Shown in pieces: positions 58,994 to 64,000 of a stretch of 64,000 nucleotides of DNA; position 1 is the stretch's first letter; each line of letters starts with the position of its first letter. The stretch lies in assembly GCA_950097015.1 (NCBI GenBank), contig CATNEN010000003.1, positions 14,489,001 to 14,553,000 on the forward strand, in the 5' to 3' direction. Origin of the DNA: Macrostomum hystrix (Eukaryota; Platyhelminthes; Macrostomidae). A model generated the notes under the pieces. It searched no databases. It saw only the letters and a list, made by a program, of their open reading frames with translations, and was not told the DNA's origin. The position numbers and the translations under genes are program-made.

Positions 58994-61900
58994 ATGGTTC
59001 TATCAACTGTGGATCAAAGTAGTGATTTGGTGCATTCATTGAGTGGTAAGTGCAAGTACTGTATCACATGACTGATATTTGTTAAGTTTTAATCCTCTAA
59101 CTCCATTTAGCTTATTATCTATGGCCTATATTCAACCTATTGAGTAAAGACCTTGTTGGGTAGAAGTTCCTTCTTTTTCTTTATATTATATATAATATGT
59201 ATTTTTGACATGCATGCACTAGGGTAATGTATCATCAACCAAACAAGAATGTGTATTTTTTTAACTTCAAACCTAAGCTACAGATTTTCTATTTAAGATA
59301 TGTACTAGGGCTTTACTTCTTTTTACTTAATTCTACGGAATGCCACCAAAGTTGTTCTTGGGCTATTTTAATAATTCCACTGCTGTTGACTCAACTAATA
59401 GATATTTTTAATGGCGGTCCTTAAATGGGCCGTTTTAACTTCTCAAATGGTACCGTTTATATATATGCACGAGCGGTAACTAGGCAACTGTACCCGTTTC
59501 CAGTCAATTAGGCGTCCCCGAGATTAGAGTTTAGCAGTTTCCCTTCTGTAATATTCTTAGTATAATTTCTGAGTATGAGTCTGATTATATCTCTCACTGC
59601 TATCTCTTCTTAAAATGAATAGGGCCTAACACAATGCAATACCTTCGGAAATTTGCTTTTTAACACACTTAAAAAAACTCTTTTTACAAACACACTAAAA
59701 CTTCTTCAATTTCAACTCTTTACACACTTCAAATTATCTCACTTTAAACTCACTCTTTAAACTCTTGAAAAACACCTTAGAACACTTGCTTTTAACTTCA
59801 ACTTCTTACAAGAAAACTTCGGAGACACTTTAGACTCTTTAACACTTTTGTTTGCCCTTCCTTTTTATTTTTCCTGGTCAAAACTCGCGGCTATTTATAC
59901 AGAGCAAATTGACATTTTGTTAAAACGATAATATTTTACAAAGTATTATTTACAGGATACAGTATTAAAACAAAATTATTTACATAAGCATTACTTTCAA
60001 TACGGTACAAAGATAAACAAAAATTATTTTTTGGCGCATGTTTGATTTTATTTATTTTTACAATTTTTATAATAGAAAGAACGTATTTATAAAGTGGCTA
60101 AGTGTTACAGATATGATGATAAATCAAAAGCCAGCCAAGTTATAGAAAACAGTTACATCTTTCTAAAAAGCTTTTGCTTTTTACTTTTACTTTTGTCAAA
60201 TAGAAAAAAGTTATTCCTGCTTTTTATCTAAAACCGAACAATGATTTTCATGTATCTTCAAACCAAACAGAGAATTTGATGTTTGGTTTTACAATTTGAG
60301 TGAGTGGTTTAATCTTATTTTAAGGAGTGAACTATCATGAATTATGTCATTTGAAAGCATTTTTCATGCTCAATAAATAACTATATTTATGGTCATTTAA
60401 TTGGCAAGCAACCACATAAATCTTCGTCTAAAGTATATACTGAAAAAATGTTGTTAAAAGTATGCTTTTGCGATAAAAATTTCTATTGAAACATCAATAT
60501 CTTTCTTTCCTCTTAATGCTTCATTGCACATCATGCCTCAGCTTGTAGATAATTTCTTCAACTTTCAAATTAGTTGTTCTGTGAAACACAATAGCTTGTT
60601 TCTGGCTTGCACAAGACCAAGGAAGGAGTAAAAATTTTTGTTCAGTTTTGAAGATACACTGTTTGGTTGATGGTACATTACCCTAACACAATTTAACTTA
60701 TTAAGCAAGACAACTGTGTTAGAAAGATATAAGTAGTATTAGCCATGTATAAAATTGTAGTTATGTGTAGATGTAGACTATTTGTGTTTACTTATCTATC
60801 GCAACATGGCCAAAATATAGACTAGGCCTAGTCATAAGGTAGAGTCAATTTTTTGTTTTTTTATATACTTATGTATTAAAATTTTAGCTATTTTGCCAAT
60901 TCTTTCTTATACTTGAAGCTCATTTTCTAATATATGATATAACTTGGAACCTTGTGCTAACTTATATAAATTATCTCTTAGCCTAGCTGAGAAGAATAGG
61001 CTATGGGGCTTGTCATAAAATTCATGCCTATAAAGGCCAACCCCATGGCACAGTGAGTGTATACAATGATACAGGCTCTAGTGAGAAATTAAAAATAAAG
61101 AATTCTATAATTTTTTTCTTGTGTTACAGATCTTGCTTGTCTGGGTTAAAATACACCTTACTCATCAAAGTTGGTCAAGTAATAAAAAAGTTATAACATT
61201 TTAATCAACATTTTAGTTGCTTTCGTAATTTATTTTTCCCAAAAGGGGCTGTGATACAGATGACCAGATAGATTTGACTTAGAAAAGATAAAAATTTCAA
61301 TAACTTTTTTATTTTTTTAATGGATTTTAAAAAATCCTCAAGCATGAAGGTCATTTTTTGTTATCTACACTTTGTAATAAATATATTTTCTATTAACACT
61401 CCATATTATAAGTATTAAATTTCAATTTTACATTGAATAGGAATACTATGCTGACAAGACGTGTTTATTTGTTTACAATATGACAAAGCCATACCTATTC
61501 CATAGCTTAACAAATAGACATTGCATAGACATCAATTTACTATTTACAGTCAATTGCAAAAGCCATCTGAAATACATAATGGGGGTACATTAGAGAAACA
61601 TGTTTCTGGGAGATTCCACTAAAGGAAAAAAAGGTTTTAGTATATAATATTCTACATAAAATCGTTATACATTGTTATAACTACTAAATAAGCTATAGTA
61701 TTTGTTAAGTTAAAATAATATAGTGTCCTTGATTGTTTAGTTAGAACAGTTCTAAAATTTTGTAAGAACATGTCCAGATCAACATTTTTAAATATTAAAG
61801 ACAGTTTAGAAGTAAAAATATAAATGCAAATGCGTTAAACTTTGACTAAGTTAGTTATTGTTAAATTTAAGTTACAACCCCATCCTAACAAATCCCATTT

Positions 61901-63021
61901 TCGTAGAATTTTCCCAAGCGCCAACAAGTGAAATTCCTCCTGATCTGGAGCTGTACCTAGTGAACCTGTCTCGCAAAGGTGTCACAAATGCACCCTGGCA
62001 TCTTGTCAAGCCTCTAATTCGAGTCAAACTAGAATCGGCAATTGACAGCTTCCTAATAGACTCCACAGTCTCCATTGACGATTATTACCCGAGGCCAAAT
62101 ATGGAAAATTTTCAATTAGGCACTTATCGTCACGCTGTGATGTCGGCTTTGGATCAATTTTCTAACGCGCCATTCACTATTCAGCGCATCTGTGAACTGG
62201 CCCTATCGCCCGGTAAGCACTATAGGCGCATTGATAAATATCTCCGCGGCTTATTGAAATGTCTCAGCGTTGTTAGCTGCATCGATCCGGCCGGGCAGAA
62301 GATTGTTTTCGATCGCGAAGATGAAGACGACAATGAAGAAGAAATGGCTGCTTCTGCTGCTGCTAGTAGCAATGACGTAGGGTCTGCTTCTATTTCTAAC
62401 TCGGCCGCGGCAAGGCATAACTCAGGAGGACCTAGTGTATCTTTAGTGCAATCGAGCGTATCAAATGTTGACTCAATGTCTGGCGATGAAGACCCGTTGG
62501 ATACTTCGGGCTCGGGTTCGAGTTCTAGTGTGGTTGCGCCTACATCGGCTACATCGGATGCTGACCAACATGATGGTGACAAAGAGCCGGCAGTTGATAA
62601 TGCAGAAGATGTTGCAATTTCCGATGCCACAGTTTCTGAGACAGCTGGTTCGGAGACTGAGCTATCTGCGACTGGCGTCTCCGAAACTGCTGAAAATTCC
62701 GTTGCTGAAACTAACGCGGCCGCACCTGAAAATGTGCAGCTATCCGACGTTGCCGTGTCAGTTTCCGACAATGATTCAAGCGAAGTTTCTGACATTCATA
62801 ACAAAGAATCGAATTCAATGGCGATCGTCGCACCATCGACTGTGCAGGACGCGGAAGTTAACGCTAGTAAGGAACACCCACCGCGCATGGATGCCGAAGC
62901 TGTTGAAAATAATCCAGACGATGTTGTTGAAGACGACGATGTTTTCGATGGAGGAGAAGCTAGAGCTAATAATGCAGAACAACAGGATAAGAAACTGGTT
63001 ACTGATCAGCCGCAAGATTAA
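58994..63021 (+). CDS. PPP4R2: Protein phosphatase 4 regulatory subunit 2
   Basis: Two coding exons, 58994-59045 and 61907-63021 (TAA), phase 1 junction, 388 residues. The donor is GGTAAGT and the acceptor TTTTCGTAG, with a CTAAC-type branch site just upstream. PPP4R2 is the subunit that holds the PP4 catalytic subunit, with roles in DNA-damage response and snRNP assembly known from other animals. The conserved N-terminal domain covers roughly residues 15-140, including LYLVNLSRKG, APWHLVKPLIRVKLESAIDS and the signature FTIQRICEL...YRRIDKYLRGL...VVSC. The rest is acidic, Ser/Ala/Glu-rich and disordered, as in the family; human is about 417 residues. An open frame also continues upstream of exon 2 to an ATG at 61858, but exon 1 restores the expected N-terminal helix, so the spliced form is preferred. 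Poly(A) signals AATAAA: 63178, 63355, 63482. Confidence 0.92.
59222..60683. mobile_element. Non-autonomous DNA transposon in PPP4R2 intron 1
   Basis: 1462 bp flanked by TA on both sides (59220-59221, 60684-60685). The 23-bp terminal inverted repeats, starting GGGTAATGTA, have one mismatch (59222-59244 and 60661-60683), and the subterminal sequence is also partly inverted. TA target duplication suggests the Tc1/mariner superfamily. No transposase frame is present, so it is a MITE-like derivative. An internal inverted repeat, AAACCAAACA...TGTTTGGTTT, lies at 60261-60291. Confidence 0.7.
60684..61906. other. Rest of PPP4R2 intron 1
   Basis: AT-rich unique intron sequence; nothing else seen. Unlike many introns in the window it has no minisatellite. 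Confidence 0.6.
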
Positions 63022-63539
63022 AAGTTCTTTTAATAATTGGACCTTACTTTAGTTGTCCTGGTTTCATTCAATTTGGTTTACATTGAACTGGCTAGAATAT
63101 TAAAATACGAAGCTAGTGTGAATGTATTTTTTAATATCTTTCTTTGTCGCTGTGTATCGTTGATTTATTTTCAACGAAATAAAAAAGCAACATTTGTAAA
63201 TTTATTAGTTTCAATCGGTTTTTCAATCGTACCGGACTACCGGTGTACTTTTAAATCAGTCTATGTTTTAGTGTTTACTTGTTTGTCATTTGATCAAATA
63301 ATAATCTTATGGTTTGTTGCTAATTAATTCTCATTGCTTCTTTGCAACTTACAAAATAAACTCTTTGAATGTTTTTTTCATCCATGGGGTTAATATTCGT
63401 AAAATTGGTTTGCTTTTTTTGCTTTTAATTATTTTAGAACTTTCCTTAGATCCCTTATTTCTTAGTAGTTTACCAGCTAAAAATAAAGTACTTAAAGTAC
63501 TTTTAAACTGTACCTGATAAAATCTCTATGTCAGTGTAT
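63022..63539. other. PPP4R2 3' UTR and downstream spacer
   Basis: AT-rich, with AATAAA at 63178-63183, 63355-63360 and 63482-63487 as candidate polyadenylation signals. No other feature seen. Confidence 0.5.
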
Positions 63540-63765
63540 TACAGCCTAGTCACTGACAAGATCCCCAATTAAAAATTTCACAGCCTTGACGCTGATAGGA
63601 TCCCAAATTCGAAATCCCACAGTCCAGTCCCTAAAAGATCCTCGAGTCGAAGTCCCACGGTCCAGTTCCTGAAAAAATCCCCAAGTCGAAGTCCCACGGT
63701 TCAGTTCCTGAAAAAATCCCCAAGTCGAAATCCTCACAGTCCAGTTCCTAATAAGATCCCCAATT
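63540..63765. repeat. Short degenerate minisatellite, about 39-41-bp unit
   Basis: Five to six imperfect copies of a unit containing CAGTTCCTGAAAAAATCCCC and AAGTCGAA(G/A)TCCCAC. It lies about 120 bp before the MFS exon, probably in its upstream intron. Confidence 0.8.
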
Positions 63766-63884
63766 CTGATAATGTCCTCTTTAAAAGTACATTCTTTAAA
63801 AGTGTCTAAAGTAAGCCTGAAGTGTAGTGTTTCATGCAGTATTCAGGTTTGCTAAAAAACTCAAATTCCCTTACTGTTTCCAGG

Positions 63885-64000
63885 CAATTCAACTCGCTTC
63901 CACCAGCGGCGAAGTTGCCGGGCTAAGTCGGGCTCGCAGAAATGTACTTTTAGCCAGCCTAGCCCTTGTGAACTTCTTCGCCTCGACAGCCTTCTCAGTG
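63885..64000 (+). CDS. Partial exon of a probable MFS transporter
   Basis: After a good acceptor (TTACTGTTTCCAG, ending 63884), one frame is open to the window edge. It encodes a basic stretch (SRARRN) followed by a hydrophobic segment, VLLASLALVNFFASTAFSV. A basic cytoplasmic end followed by SLALVNFF-type residues is characteristic of the first membrane helix of major facilitator superfamily carriers such as the SLC18B1 group. Only 38 codons are visible, so the subfamily is uncertain. Upstream exons were not found between PPP4R2 and this point; the first exon may be non-coding or very short. Confidence 0.4.

Noticed and set aside
61858-61906. ATG at 61858 as the PPP4R2 start
   Set aside because: A branch site and acceptor precede 61907, and exon 58994-59045 joins in phase and supplies the expected N-terminal helix.

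Overview
The window looks like invertebrate animal nuclear DNA. It has spliced genes with GT-AG introns, a protein phosphatase 4 regulatory subunit 2 gene, a C22orf23/EVG1-family gene, a BEL/Pao retrotransposon (a metazoan group), two Ty3/Gypsy fragments and tRNA-derived SINEs. No species can be named. By eye, about 24 kb (over a third) is tandem repeat, in some 18 arrays. With one exception (the 21-bp array, split by a retrotransposon) no array shares its unit with another.

Layout. 1-5.9 kb: decayed Ty3/Gypsy element with an LTR at 5461-5878. 6.4-9.35 kb: 24-bp array. 9.7-17.4 kb: a proposed plus-strand four-exon gene (gene B) whose introns hold 32-bp, 19-bp and 33-bp arrays. 18.2-20.1 kb: a diverged inverted repeat around a duplicated exon. 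19.1-25.7 kb: a minus-strand gene (gene C; five exons plus an alternative last exon) whose introns hold 21-bp and 16-bp arrays. 25.9-29.1 kb: a second Gypsy fragment ending in a SINE. 29.6-44 kb: arrays with units of 14, 10, 15, 20, 34 and 22 bp, with a few possible exons between them. 44.8-51.3 kb: a BEL/Pao remnant inside a 21-bp array, itself hit by a second SINE type. 51.7-56 kb: three more arrays. 56.2-63 kb: the gene-rich end, with C22orf23-like (minus, five exons) and PPP4R2 (plus, two exons) head to head. 63.9 kb to the end: the first transmembrane exon of a probable MFS transporter.

The most reliable calls are PPP4R2, C22orf23-like, the retroelements and the arrays. Genes B and C are new models, built from splice signals and matching codon phase across introns; I recognise neither protein. 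The main theme is that introns are filled with minisatellites private to each intron. Several of these have units that imitate a 3' splice site on the sense strand. Gene C also has a duplicated exon that could switch the protein to a hydrophobic, GPI-signal-like C-terminus.
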